Made by a program: the position numbers and the translations under genes
Part shown: positions 46,601 to 57,625 of the stretch, piece by piece
How the letters are laid out: each line of letters opens with the position of its first letter
Numbering within the stretch: the first letter of the stretch is position 1
Notes under the pieces: model-generated
Seen by the model: only the letters and a program-made list of their open reading frames with translations
What the model was told of the DNA's origin: nothing
Databases searched by the model: none
Source of the DNA: Heterocephalus glaber
Taxonomy: Eukaryota > Chordata > Mammalia > Rodentia > Bathyergidae
Direction: 5' to 3'
Length of the DNA: 64,000 bases
NCBI RefSeq assembly: GCF_000247695.1
Contig: NW_004624730.1
Span: 30,776,743-30,840,742 of the forward strand

Positions 46601-47849
46601 CTTCATAATCTTAAAAAAATAATTTAAAAAGTAAGCACAGAATATTTTCTTGCTGAATAAGACCTAAAGCCTTTCTAGCACCAGATTGTTTCCTAGTGAA
46701 ACCAGAAGTTGTGTTTCAGAAGGATATGATTAATATCCATGATGTGAATTTTAAAAATCAGTTGGTCTAGCTAAGGAACTATGGCTTTTTGGAGAAAAGC
46801 AGATCCTAGGACTATGGCAGGAAAGGCACAGGATGAAACTGGAATTTAAAAAACAGTTAATTAATTATTTTTGGTTTGGGAAATAAGGAAGTACATAAAC
46901 AATGACGATACATCAAAAAGACAGAGAAGCTAGCTCCGGTGAGTTCTACTGGCCAAATGTGGAACAATTGGAGGGAGAGAGAGAGAGAGCTATTAATGGA
47001 TTATAATTGAATCAAACAAGAATCGAGAGACCCAAACTGACAATAAATAAGGAAAATGAAAAGCTCTATCTTGCAGTAAAAATGCTGACTGGTAGTAAGA
47101 GAAAGCTACTAGCAAAAAATGCAGTTAGAAAATTACCATTTTGGAACCATCACAGTGCATAAAATTGATCACAGCTAGAAATGTCAAGAGATACTCAACC
47201 AAGCAAAGGTAAATTTGATGAGAAACAAGAATTTTGCAGTCTCCAATTACCTCTCTACAAATTACTTAATAATAATGAAAGGACAAATAATGTAGAAATG
47301 GGATATCATATTACTTAACCAACAGAGTATCATTAGCATCACTAATAAGAGGTAAAGGAACAGCAAGTGCCTTCCCATGTTATACCGCAGGAAAGCCATG
47401 TCAGTCATGCAGCAATCTAACTCGGAGTGAATCATTGCTTTCTCCTAGTGAGAAAAGAGCAGAGAGATCCAAACCATAAGAGGGACACTCTATGAAATAA
47501 TTGGTCTTATTCATCAGAAATGTCAATGGAATGAAAGACAAGGGCAGGCCCAGGAACTGCTCCAAATTAAACGAGACTAAGGAGACATGACAACTATATA
47601 CACTATGTGATCCTAGACAGTATCCCATACTGGAGAGAAATTCTGTACAGGAGAATTTTTTTAACAACTGAGGACATTAAAATGGACTTTGAAGTGTTGG
47701 GTTAATGTAAAATTTCCTGAATTTAGTCGTTAAACTGTGATTCGGTAAAAGCAAAAATATCTAGTTGGAGGAAAGATAAACTGAAATTTTAAGGCATACA
47801 GAGGCACAATTTGCCCAACTTACTCTTACATGATTCAAAAAACATGTAT
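43681..47849. other. Intergenic; no gene recognised
   Basis: AT-rich with a moderately GC stretch at about 44.76-45.75 kb. An imperfect tandem array of ACTATAAA-type units lies at about 46244-46303, and a (GA)n tract at about 46974-46990. No coding region supported. Confidence 0.45.
46244..46303. repeat. AT-rich minisatellite-like array
   Basis: Units of the form (T)ACTATAAAATAT or TACTATAAATAC repeat five to six times. Confidence 0.75.
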
Positions 47850-47850
47850 G

Positions 47851-47932
47851 GCTGGGGATTTAGCTCAGTTGTTCCGGTGCCTTCCTCCTAAGCGCAAGGT
47901 CCTAAGTTCAGTCCCTGGCACCAAAAAAAAAG
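47851..47932 (+). mobile_element. tRNA-derived SINE
   Basis: GCTGGGGATTTAGCTCAG to GGCACC plus A tail. Target duplication CAAAAAACATGTRTG (47836-47850 and 47933-47947, one transition). Confidence 0.92.
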
Positions 47933-48138
47933 CAAAAAACATGTGTGTCTTAAATTTGTAATATATGTATTGTATATATGCATATATGAGATAGGAAGGT
48001 AGAGAGGTAGATATAAAAAAGAGAGAGAAAGCAAATATTAAAGCTTAGTAAATCTTGGAAAAGAGCAATTGGATATTTTTTCTATCTCTCTTGCAACTTT
48101 TCAAAACATAATATTTAAAGAAAAAAACACAAGGAAAC

Positions 48139-48678
48139 TGTATCAGTCAGTGCTCACTAGAAAAACAGATTTAATGCAAGATATATAAATACTGTATATA
48201 AGGATTTAGAAGCTAGGCTTACAATGGCTGTGAGAAAGAGCAGAGAAATGCAAACCTTAACAGACGTATTCTATGGAATAACATGCAGAGTCAGGTATGG
48301 AAGGATACAAAAGGGCTGTCTGAGAGCTGTAGATCCAAAGGATCTAGTCAAAGGCCTGGAGCTCCCTGTAGTGTCTCGTGCAAGGCTACATGAGGAGGCT
48401 GAGGGGTAGTGCTGGACACTGAAGAGTCTGCGCTGGGAGCCAAAAGACGATGTCCAAGGTGAAGGCAAAGACTGGAGCTACACTGAAGAAACTGAAGCAA
48501 GCTTTCCTTCTTTGTTTCCCTTTTATTCCTTCCAGGTGTCAAGCCTATTGGCTGGTGCTACACACAACCCAGATTGGATTTTCTGTCTTCAGTAATCCCT
48601 TAGCCAAACGCAGAACTTTGCTGATCCAATTTAGTTGGGCATTTTTTACTCAAGTTGACACAATCAGTTACTGTCACA
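48139..48678. mobile_element. Solo LTR of an endogenous retrovirus (ERVL-like)
   Basis: A 540-bp segment starts TGTATCAGTCAG and ends TTACTGTCACA (TG...CA termini, with the short inverted ends TGT and ACA) and is bounded by a perfect 5-bp duplication GAAAC (48134-48138 and 48679-48683). Length, termini and duplication size fit a recombined solitary LTR. ERVL is suggested by the 5-bp duplication and the TATCAGTCAG-like start; family and orientation are unverified. The ORFs inside it are LTR shadows. Confidence 0.75.
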
Positions 48679-49214
48679 GAAACAATCCATGAACTTATTT
48701 TTATTGAACACTTAATAAAGCCCAATGGTCTGGAAATTGTTTGGGTGTTCCCCAAGGATCCAACTGATCGGGGGCTGGTCTCCAGGTGATGAGTATTGGG
48801 AGGTGGTGGAAGTATAAGAGGCAGGGCCTAGTAGGAAGTCCTAGGGTAACTGAGATCCTCCCGTAGAAAAGGATGCAAGTATTTCTTGTTCTTAAGAAAT
48901 GATTGTTTTAAAAGGAGAAAGCTGCACCCTCCTTCCCACCTTTCCATATGAGCCTTCTCATACCCTCCTTCCTGCCATATACTGTGGGCCCTTTGCCAGT
49001 CTACACTATTCTGTTGGGACTGAGAAGACTCTATTAATATTTGAAATAATCAAATAACTTTCAGGTAATAAAATAACAATGGCATGCAAGTTATAGAATA
49101 AACTTATACAAGTTGGGAACTTATTTATTTATGTATCCCACAACACTTTCTCTGATCATATGCAGGGTTCTAACTTTTTTCTGAAGTTACGTAGATAACA
49201 TTTATCCATGTAGT

Positions 49215-49350
49215 CGAAAGCCATTGCCCTAGGATTTAGAATACTTAGTTCCCAGACATCTCTATCATTAAAAGCTGTTTGACTTTTATCAAGTCTCTTA
49301 ATATAACACAACCTCATTTTTTTCACCTGTGAAATGAGGGTTAGGGTTAG
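49215..49350 (+). mobile_element. MIR-like ancient SINE
   Basis: TGTTTGACTTTTATCAAGTC, then CCTCATTTTTTTCACCTGTG and AAATGAGGG match the MIR order. Confidence 0.55.
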
Positions 49351-49448
49351 GGAAAGGCCTTTGAACTTTAAAAGCCTACAATTCTACACGAAATAGATAT
49401 CAAAAGCGGTGTGCAGAGCAGACAGCTAATGAAAACAGCTGGATGGCT

Positions 49449-49509
49449 CAAAGTTAGGATGCATAAGCATATGCATGCTCAAAGGATGCAAAGTTAGGAT
49501 GCATAAGCA
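49449..49509. repeat. Tandem duplication, period 40 bp
   Basis: A 21-bp word containing AAAGTTAGGATGCATAAGCA occurs at 49449-49469 and identically at 49489-49509. Confidence 0.85.
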
Positions 49510-51399
49510 CATGGTCAATCTTCTATGGAAGCAATACACTTTGATGACAACAAAAAACACTTTATATTTTAAGCAGCTTTTATTTCTTCACATACTTTTA
49601 ATATTATTTGACATTCAAAGTGACACTGCTGAAATACACAGGGCATATATCTTCAACCAACTTTTTCAAAAACCACAGCTGGAACACTGAGAATTTACAT
49701 TTATGACATTAAATAACATTTCTTTATCTACCAACTTCAAAAATTTGGATTCACAATCACATAAAAGAAGCAAATGAATGCTCCACATGCTTTGCTCTGT
49801 CTGTGTTCCATCTACATCCCCCAACTCTATACTCTCAGTCATATTCTATCACATTGGCTTTGTTCTTAATGATTAATTATATTTCGCTAATAGGCTAATT
49901 AAAAATGTTTAAATAAAACTATTTGACATGATTGTAATTATCTGCATATTACTACTTAAATTACTACAAAATTGCATAATTAGACCCATAAAAGAGATAT
50001 AACCCACATTAATAAATTTGTACTACTTGAAGAATATTTTGAATATGTAGATCAAATAGATTCTTTTCTTGTTTAATAAATAATGCCCAATATCATAGTC
50101 TGCTTTATAGATCGACCATGATTTCTTTATACATCTTTTTACATACTTGAAATTTATAATCAACTTTATTTTTATTGTGTACAGAATTAAAATGTTTTCA
50201 TCTTGTAATTGATCACTCAGTTTTTAATAATAATATTTCCTACAGGAATATTTCACTTGAAGTCTTATTCTTGAGAATCCTCTGATTTCCTATTACTATT
50301 TGGTCTCTGGTTTTTTTAAGCTTACTGGACAGCTCTCACCCAATAATTATTTTTCATAGATTTCTAGGTCAAGTTCACTTTTTTCTTGGCTTCCATGATC
50401 TTCTTTGTCTTAGATTACTTACTTTTGCCTTAATGTCTCACCAGATAATTCTTTTTTCTTCTTCTTCAGAAAGTAAACATGGTAAGTAAAAATCCCTAAG
50501 CACTTGTATGGCAGATATCTTTCCTCATCAGAATTTTTGAAACATTTTCCATTATGTTCTATCAACCAGTTTACCTGGGGAGGAGAGTGATACTAGTCCG
50601 ATTCTCACTTCTTTACACATAACTTGTTTCATTTCTCAGAGAGTTTTTTGAATCTTTTCTCTCACATAGTGAAGCTTCAGAAAAGGTGCCCATATATGGA
50701 TTCCTTTTTTAATGTAGCGTTTAGTGATCTCCTTTAGTTGTAGCATTAATTTAGTCAACAAAAACAGAAGGTCATCTATTATGTATCAGCACCCCAACAG
50801 GGGCCATAGCCATTGTTTCTCTCACTTCTTTGGAGAGTATCTGTTTGATTTTAGTGTAACTGAGGGTACACATGATCCCTGCATGTAGACATGACAGTGG
50901 AGAACACAATGAATATAGATTTGTGTAGTTTTTCCATAGAAAAGAAAGAACAATATTGCTGTTTTCTGTCTTACTTTCTTGTGGAATTCTTGCTAATTCT
51001 AAGCTTTGAAATTCCAGCTTTCATTTGTATGTGATTGGGTCTCTGAATCTGTGAGCTATACATTTATGGATTCAATCAACTGCAGATTGGAAATATTAGG
51101 AGAAAATCATACCTGTACTGAAAATGCACAGACTTCTTTCTTGTCATTATTCCCTAAACAAAACAGCTAAGCAACTAAAGCTTAGTATTTACATTTCATT
51201 AGGTATTATAAACAATCTAGAGATGATTGCAAGTGTACTGGAGGATTGTGGGAAGGTTGTAAGCAAGTACTAGATCACTTAAGGGACTTGAGCATCTGCT
51301 AATTTTGGTGCCTGCAGAGAATCATGGAAACAATCTCCCATGGATATTGAAGGATGTTTGTAACTTCTTGGTTGTAGATTTATTTGGCTTTGATTTAGA

Positions 51400-51610
51400 A
51401 CAGTGAAATCTAACTTTTATTGAGCAATATTCCAGAAACTGTCCTAAGTGCTTATTGTGTACTAACTCAGCCAATCCACACAAGAACTCTATGAGAAAAA
51501 TACTATAATTACCCACATGTTAAAATGAAACAGAGCTCTTCAAAGTTATACAGCTCAAGATTGGCCCCACTGTCATTTGAATCTAGGCAATCTGTGGACC
51601 CATACTCCAC
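51400..51610 (-). mobile_element. MIR-like ancient SINE
   Basis: TTTATTGAGCAATATTCCAG, CCTAAGTGCTTATTGTGTAC and AACTCAGCCAATCCACACAA match a reversed MIR, nearly full length. Confidence 0.65.
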
Positions 51611-52159
51611 TTACCTTGGAGAAATATATAGTAATTTTTGATTCCCCAATCCTGGGATTTATTACGGACTTATTCCTTTTCACATATATTTTAAAACAGG
51701 GATTTCAGCAGAATGGGATGTGAAGAGGCAATAGGGAAAGGCATGTGTTCTGCTTGCAATATTTCACAACAATTTACCTATGATTTCTGAATGCTAAATT
51801 CACATAGTCTGATGGCCAAATCTAGATATAAGTAGTTACTCATACTGTGAATTTATCTAGCCTCATGATGGCAGACAATGAGTGGCCAGAAGATTACTTT
51901 TAAAAGTCTAAGGCTTCTGTGGTCATTCTTTCCTACTGCTTTAACTACCTACCACCTCAGCTGGAACCCTCTCTGCCTGATAGAATCTAAAAATGGCACT
52001 AAATTCCCTCATTGCCTGCCATGCTCATTTTTCTGATTGGGCTGGGTTACTGGTATAGAGGAAGGCAGCAGTAGGACTGAAGGAGAGAGGGAGGAGGGAA
52101 TGTAATTTGTACAAGAACCTAGGCTAGACTCTTGCTCTCTCCTAATTACTGAATGTCTA

Positions 52160-52350
52160 TAATGAATCATGTGTTTTTCTGGATATTATATATATATATA
52201 TATATATAGTTGCATTTAATTTTTATAATAACTCTGTAGGAAAAGCATCATGCCCCATAGATGAGGATGCTAAGGAATTTGTCTTAGATTACACAGGAAG
52301 TACATTCCTCCGACTTTGAAGCCCATGTCAGTTTCACTCTGCCATGATGC
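52160..52350 (-). mobile_element. MIR-like fragment interrupted by a (TA)n run
   Basis: After the (TA)n at 52187-52208, TAATAACTCTGTAGGAAAAG, GATGAGGATGCTAAGGAATT and TTACACAGGAAGTA follow the reversed MIR order. Confidence 0.55.
52187..52208. repeat. (TA)n microsatellite
   Basis: Uninterrupted TA units. Confidence 0.9.
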
Positions 52351-52433
52351 CTCCTGACTCCATAGACCTGCATCCTGAATGGAGCTGGTGTTCATGCATG
52401 TTCACTGTCCATCTCTCTCTCTCACTACAGTTG

Positions 52434-52470
52434 TACACACACACACACACATACACACACACACACACAT
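52434..52470. repeat. (CA)n microsatellite
   Basis: CA units with a single interrupting AT near the middle. Confidence 0.92.
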
Positions 52471-52785
52471 TAATGCAACCAATATATGTGCTGGTATTTC
52501 ATATAGTAGTGGGATTGATAACATTCTTTTCTGTGAGTCAAATCGTGCCTCTCAAGTACACTCCGATGTACCTTTCTAAGGGGTGAGAGTGGAGGGAAAG
52601 GTATGGAACTGTGTTCAGAATGATGGCTGCTTATAGGTCAGGCTGGAAGGGCTGCAGAAGAACAGCTCTCCCTGTGTGGCGCGTACTGCAAGTCTTATCC
52701 TGGTGTTCAATTCCCTTGAGGTGAAGTCTTTTGCCATATTATAAAGCAGATTACCTTGTTAAGCATTTCATCAGCTTAATGAGGA

Positions 52786-53090
52786 TGGATTTTGAGGGTA
52801 TAATGTTAAGTGAAATAAATCAGACACACAAACTTAAATATCATGTTTTATATGAGAAACCCGAAACATAAATCACTAAGGAGAAAAATAAAAGATAGGT
52901 AATAGGAAACAGAGAGATCTTTTGCCAATGAGAATAGGACCAAGAGATGGAGGGAAGATGGAGGAATAGAAAAGGGGAAGTTAAAAGAATTAAGATGTGT
53001 TACACACATGTACAAACTCCCCACGATGAATGTCATCTTTATGAACTTCAAACATGTACTAATAAAAATAAAAATTTAAAAGAGAAAAAA
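52786..53090 (+). mobile_element. LINE-1 3' end, 5'-truncated
   Basis: GTTAAGTGAAATAAATCAGA, ATATGAGAAACCCGAAACAT, a purine-rich tract, TTACACACATGTACAAACTC and AACATGTACTAATAAAAATA with an A-rich tail. It matches the reversed copy at 55255-55560 over its whole length. Confidence 0.75.
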
Positions 53091-53235
53091 ATTGTTGTCA
53101 CCTTTAAGTAAACTAAATTTATAAAATATCTTTAAAACGATAGAGTAATAGATCACAAAATTATTGCTAATAATTTATATCCCTTTGCAATAGGATTTTG
53201 CCATGTTTTCCATCAAAAGTTTGAGTTTCTTTGTC

Positions 53236-53604
53236 CCCTAATCCTGGATGTGATTAGGTAACTTGCTTTGGGTAAAGGGACATTAGCAAATGTGGAGCAG
53301 AGGCTTGAAAAGAGTTTGCACTTAGGGTTTGCTGTCTCCTACTTCTGGGCACCTTCTTGCCACCCTGTGAACTAGCTTCCTAGAGGATGAGAGACCATGT
53401 CAAGAAAGAATTTGAGCACCCCAGCTTCCTGAGGTGGGCGGCAGACATGAGGAGGAGGCCACTTTAGATCTGGCAGCCCCGTCTGAGCTGGCCTAATCCA
53501 GAAGCAAGAGCCAAATCACTCAAAAAATTGTGAAATTTTCTAAATAATTATGATTTTAAGGCACTAAACTTTGTGGTGCTCTGATATGAGGCTAATTAAT
53601 GCAC
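53236..53604 (+). mobile_element. ERVL-MaLR LTR (MLT1-like), decayed
   Basis: GATGTGATTAGGTAACTTGC, AGCACCCCAGCTTCCTGAGG, then TTTTAAGGCACTAAACTTTG and TGATATGAGGCTAATTAATG reproduce the MLT1 LTR order with its characteristic 3' end. Confidence 0.7.
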
Positions 53605-54332
53605 ATAGGTAGCTAAGGAAGGTTGGAGAAGGAGAGCCAGCACCCCAGGGGAGGGGCTTAGATTATCATTTTTTTCAATTTAAGGGTCTTGAATGTTTGA
53701 GAAGAGGCAAAGGAACCCCTAAGGAGTGAAAAGTACAGAAAGGGGGTAAGGGAATACATAAAACAAAGCCCACTCTTCCTCATGACTGACTGACCTTGTT
53801 ATAGCTTCAAGAAGAAATATTGGGGACTTATTTTATCCCTGATGTTAGAAATTTGCTGTAATTTGAACAATCCGAAGATATCTGACACTCTTGTTTACTT
53901 TTTATTTAACGGGCCATTGAGTTTCATCTTGACCCAGAACTCTGAGTCTGTGTACTCTGAGAGGCATTTTCGGAAACATCAGAGGCCGAAAACAGAACCC
54001 ATGTCACTGAGTTCGCTGCCAATCTCCTGCCACCTGTTGCAACATTGCACTGGGTTAAAAACGTCAGACCCAAATGCTCTAATTTTCAGAATTATAACAT
54101 GTTTGGTAATGTCTGTGGTAATGGCATTGTCTCTCTCTACTGTGGAGTAGTATTTGAATGGATGTCTGTGTTCTAGAGAGACTTTAAGCTTTCTGAGAGT
54201 GTGAACCTTGTGTTTTTCATTCCTTCTTTTATTTGTGCAGAAAATCTTCATTGGGTAACGATGGTTCATGCCTAATTTCCCAGATGGTACTATCTAAGTA
54301 GAAGAGGAAAGAAACAACATAAATCTGTTGGG
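53605..54332. other. Intergenic; no gene recognised
   Basis: Overlapping frames of 102 (+) and 96 (-) codons at 53842-54269 show no recognisable domain and are not called. Confidence 0.4.
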
Positions 54333-54424
54333 GTTTTTGTTTTTGTTTTGTAGTGCTGGAGATAGAATTCAGGGCCTCATGCATGCTAGGTTAGGTCTCT
54401 ACTACTGAGCTACATCCCCAACCT
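54333..54424 (-). mobile_element. Old ID-like SINE
   Basis: GTAGTGCTGGAGATAGAATT, CATGCATGCTAGG and GAGCTACATCCCCAACCT are the reversed ID-type landmarks. Confidence 0.65.
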
Positions 54425-54863
54425 CATAAATCCATTTTTTAAAAAATTATGTGCTAATACTGAGTAGTTACTAAATGTTACTAACTCATCTTCTTCCTTG
54501 TCTTCCTAAAATTCAGTGTGCATTAAATAGCCAGAATGACTTAATAAAATAGATTATATGGTATTGATCCTCTGCTTTTAGTTTTCCATTAAAATTCTTA
54601 CTAGCCTTATAAAGTGAATGGGAATTTCCTCCTGACTACTCCTTAATCATTTTGGCTCCTTTCATTTCTTAGGTAACTCTAACTGGAACTCTTTGTTTAA
54701 CTCCTTTGAACAAATGCTTCCTGCTGCCAAAAGCTGTTCTCTATCTCCGCATCATTCCTTCTGGTCATTGAGAGCTTAGCTTCGGTGACTGGATCCCTGA
54801 CACCTGATAAAGTAACTGCTGACTGACTCTGCATAACTCAACCATGATATGATAGTTAGTGGT

Positions 54864-54998
54864 TTTCTTCCTCTTTCTCTCCTTTCTTCCCTCCCTCCCT
54901 CCTTCCTTCCTCCTTTTTCTCTTTCCCTTTCCATCTTTTCCCTTCCTTTCTCTCTTTCTGCTTCCTTTCTTTCACTCTTTCTTCTTTCTTAGCTTTAT
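54864..54998. repeat. Polypyrimidine (CT-rich) tract
   Basis: Interspersed CTTT, CCTT and CCCT units over about 135 bp; a Lys/Glu-rich minus-strand frame here is its shadow. Confidence 0.9.
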
Positions 54999-55251
54999 TT
55001 CTCGGCACTAGGTTCCAAGGACCACCCAAACTGTAACTGTATTCTTCCTCATTCCTATGTCTGCTCCTTAGTAGGTGTTCCATAGATTCTTTGGGGGAGA
55101 GGAATAGAATTGTGAATGCCACAGGACTTGTGGGTACACACTGGGTGGCAAAGAGGAGGAAATGGCATTTTAAACAGGGAACATATTACTATATTCAAAG
55201 ACAGGGAACAACAAAGTGCATTAGAAGGAGTTTGATACCATTTCTTGCATG

Positions 55252-55560
55252 CTTTTTTAAAATTTTATTTTTTATTAGTTGATGTTCGCAGTACACAATG
55301 ATTGCATTAATTCTGGGGAGGCGAGTTGGTTCATGTTCAAAACACATCTTAATTCTTTTCGTCCTCTTCCCTTCCCCTCCCCTCCCTCAATCTCTTGGTC
55401 CCCTTTCCTTTTGCAAAAGAGCCATCTTCCTCTTTCCTATTATCAATCTTTTATTTTGCTCTTTAATTTATTTTAGGTTTCTCATATAAGAGCAACCACG
55501 CGATATTTAAGCTTGTGTATCTGATTTATTTCACCTAACATTATTGTCTCTAGGTGCATC
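55252..55560 (-). mobile_element. LINE-1 3' end, reversed
   Basis: T-rich reversed tail, then the reverse complement of the element at 52786-53090, ending with AACATTATTGTCTCTAGGTG. Confidence 0.72.
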
Positions 55561-55726
55561 ATTTTTCTACAATGACTCATTTATCCCCTTTTTAAACTTT
55601 TTAAACAAGATGTTGGTGAGGACCACTCAATTACATTAGGTCACTGTTTTTATGTTTGTAAATGATAAAGGCTAGGATGTGCCTGTGGAGATATGGAGTA
55701 AAGAGGGAAGAGAAAGACAATTACAG

Positions 55727-56110
55727 CGCCTTTGCTCTGCGCGGGGCCCTGCCCTTTTAACCCACTTTCAGAGCCTCTAACTCGCGGCCCCTCTTCTCAG
55801 CAAGACTCATGGCTGGTTGAGCCTGTGGTTCTGCAGCTCAGCTCTTCCGAGGGCAGGAAGGAAGGGCGGGTCCGTTTGAGATTTCCTGTCTCGCTGTGAG
55901 TCACTGATATTGAACACTTTTCATGCCCTTTGCAGTCAGTCTACTATCCGGAGAGCAGGAATGCGGGCCCGGAAGTCAGACGGGACCCCCCCTCCCCCTT
56001 CGTGATAACTGCTCTCTCCTCCTTTTAAGCAAGCAGATCGCACTTCAGGGGGCGCCCCTTGGCTTGCTCAGGCCTGGAAAACAGGCCTTCCGTAGCGGGC
56101 GTGAGAGGAG
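55727..56110. promoter_or_regulatory. Isolated CpG-rich segment: candidate distal promoter or enhancer
   Basis: About 19 CpGs fall in roughly 380 bp in an otherwise CpG-poor desert. It contains a perfect AP-1 site TGAGTCA (55897-55903) and a CTCF-like CTTCAGGGGGCGCC (56043-56056) whose 3' core matches well but whose 5' part has mismatches. No repeat is recognised here. A good splice-donor sequence (AAAG|GTAAGA at 56501-56510) lies downstream. Function is an inference. Confidence 0.5.
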
Positions 56111-56564
56111 AGGCAAGCTCAGAACAAGCATCAGTTAGGTGAGGCAGAAATGGAGATGGTTTCGGAGACAGGAGCCCCAATGGGAGCTTTCCATTCTGCC
56201 TCGCTGGGAAAGACTAAGCCTGTCTCACACCTGCTTCCCTCCACTCCCTGCTTGCACATATTCCTCCTGACAAGAAGTGTGAGACTTTACTTTTAAAGTA
56301 ATTCTTGCACGAGCAGTGCAGTGTTGCAGAGGAATTCTATCAGGAGGCAATGGTGACAGCCCCACTACCTACCTTCCATGCCTCCCTCCCCAGGATGCAT
56401 TGACTGACCTTGCTTTACACCGGTTATTACATTGATCCTTACAACGGCCCCCACAAGCCCTCTACTCAGCACAGTGCTTTGAAAATCTTAGTCATTACAT
56501 AAAGGTAAGAATTTTAAGTCGTTATTTGAGGAGTAATATTTTATTTAGTTTACAAAAAGCATGA

Positions 56565-56740
56565 ACTTTAGAGTTACACAGAACTAAGTTCAAATATATG
56601 ATTTCCGTCCCCTTACAGCTGTAGGTTATGCTGTTAAGTTACTTCTGTGGGCCTCACACTTACCCCCATGCGAAAGGGGCACAATGCCAACTACTTCTTG
56701 GGATTATAGCACTCACAGGGATGTGCGTCAAAACTCCCCA
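56565..56740 (+). mobile_element. MIR-like ancient SINE
   Basis: AACTTTAGAGTTACACAGAA, CTAAGTTCAAATATATGATT, CAGCTGTAGGTTATG and TGGGCCTCACACTTACCCCC follow the MIR order from its 5' end. Confidence 0.7.
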
Positions 56741-57404
56741 ACTCTGCATTTGACCCATAGGAGACTCACTGGAAATATGGGCTCCCTTCCTTTGTCCACT
56801 TTTCTTCTAAAAGTGATAGAATGGAATCATAGGCCTCTAAAACCATTAAGTGGGTGTTTGATCATTTTTCAGAGTGCCTGCAGAAATATTAAGGAGAAGC
56901 AGAAGAATGAGAATAACATTACAGATAAGACAGGCTGCTGTCATGAAGAAAACTGGCTGATTGTTCTTACGGTGCATTTGAAAGTGACTGTATTAGCCAT
57001 ATGAAAATCATGCTACAAAGCTATAATGGAAGATAAATTATTAAAATGCATTTTCTTGTTTAAAATATTGATTATAACAATATAAACATGATCCCAGGCT
57101 TTGGTGGAGAAATATAATGAATTTATTTATTATATGAATACATTTAAATTGCTAGCCACTAATTGGCTACATCAGAAAACCAGGACTCTTATAGTTTGGG
57201 ATCATCAGAGGCAAAAGATTAAGTTATACAGTGGTCACTGCAGTGCATTAGAGAATTAGGTGTACTTTTCAATATTTTTATTCTGTTCACACAGAATAAA
57301 CCCAGATCAACTCTCACAATATAATTATTTTATTAAGCAAACAGCTCCTTTTCTCAATCATTCATGTTCTTTACCCTGTGGAGTAGAAAATAATAGTAGT
57401 CTTC
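56741..57404. other. Intergenic; no gene recognised
   Basis: Unique AT-rich sequence; a 106-codon + frame at 56684-57004 starts inside the MIR-like repeat and is not convincing. Confidence 0.4.
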
Positions 57405-57625
57405 TTTTTTTTTTTGGTGAGTGATACTGAGGACTGAATTCAAGCCCTTCATAGTGAGCTACATCTTCAGCCCTTTTTATTTATTTATCAATGTATTTGT
57501 TTTGAGACAGGTTCTCATTAAGTCACAGTCACTAAATTGCCTAGACTGTGCTTGAAATAAGAATCCTCCTGCCTCAGCCTCCCAGAGTGCTAGGATTACA
57601 GGCTTGTGTCACCATGCCTGGTTTG
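57405..57625 (-). mobile_element. Composite ID/B1-type SINE (B4-like), near full length
   Basis: T run, GATACTGAGGACTGAATTCA, GAGCTACATCTTCAGCCC, then TTTGAGACAGGTTCTCATTA, CTGCCTCAGCCTCCCAGAGT and CACCATGCCTGG. Confidence 0.8.

Larger units (their letters stand above)
48684..52785. other. Intergenic; no gene recognised
   Basis: AT-rich desert containing three MIR-like pieces and two microsatellites (listed), with no supported gene. A GGGTTAGGGTTAGGG run at 49338-49352 is too short to be a telomeric repeat of note. Confidence 0.45.

Noticed and set aside
48224..48692. Cluster of 60-80 codon ORFs on both strands
   Set aside because: They lie wholly or mostly within the solo LTR at 48139-48678 and have no gag, pol or env character.
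49338..49352. Telomere-like GGGTTAGGGTTAGGG
   Set aside because: Only about two units; too short to call an interstitial telomeric repeat.
54856..55122. Lys/Glu-rich 88-codon minus-strand ORF
   Set aside because: Direct translation of the CT-rich simple tract at 54864-54998.
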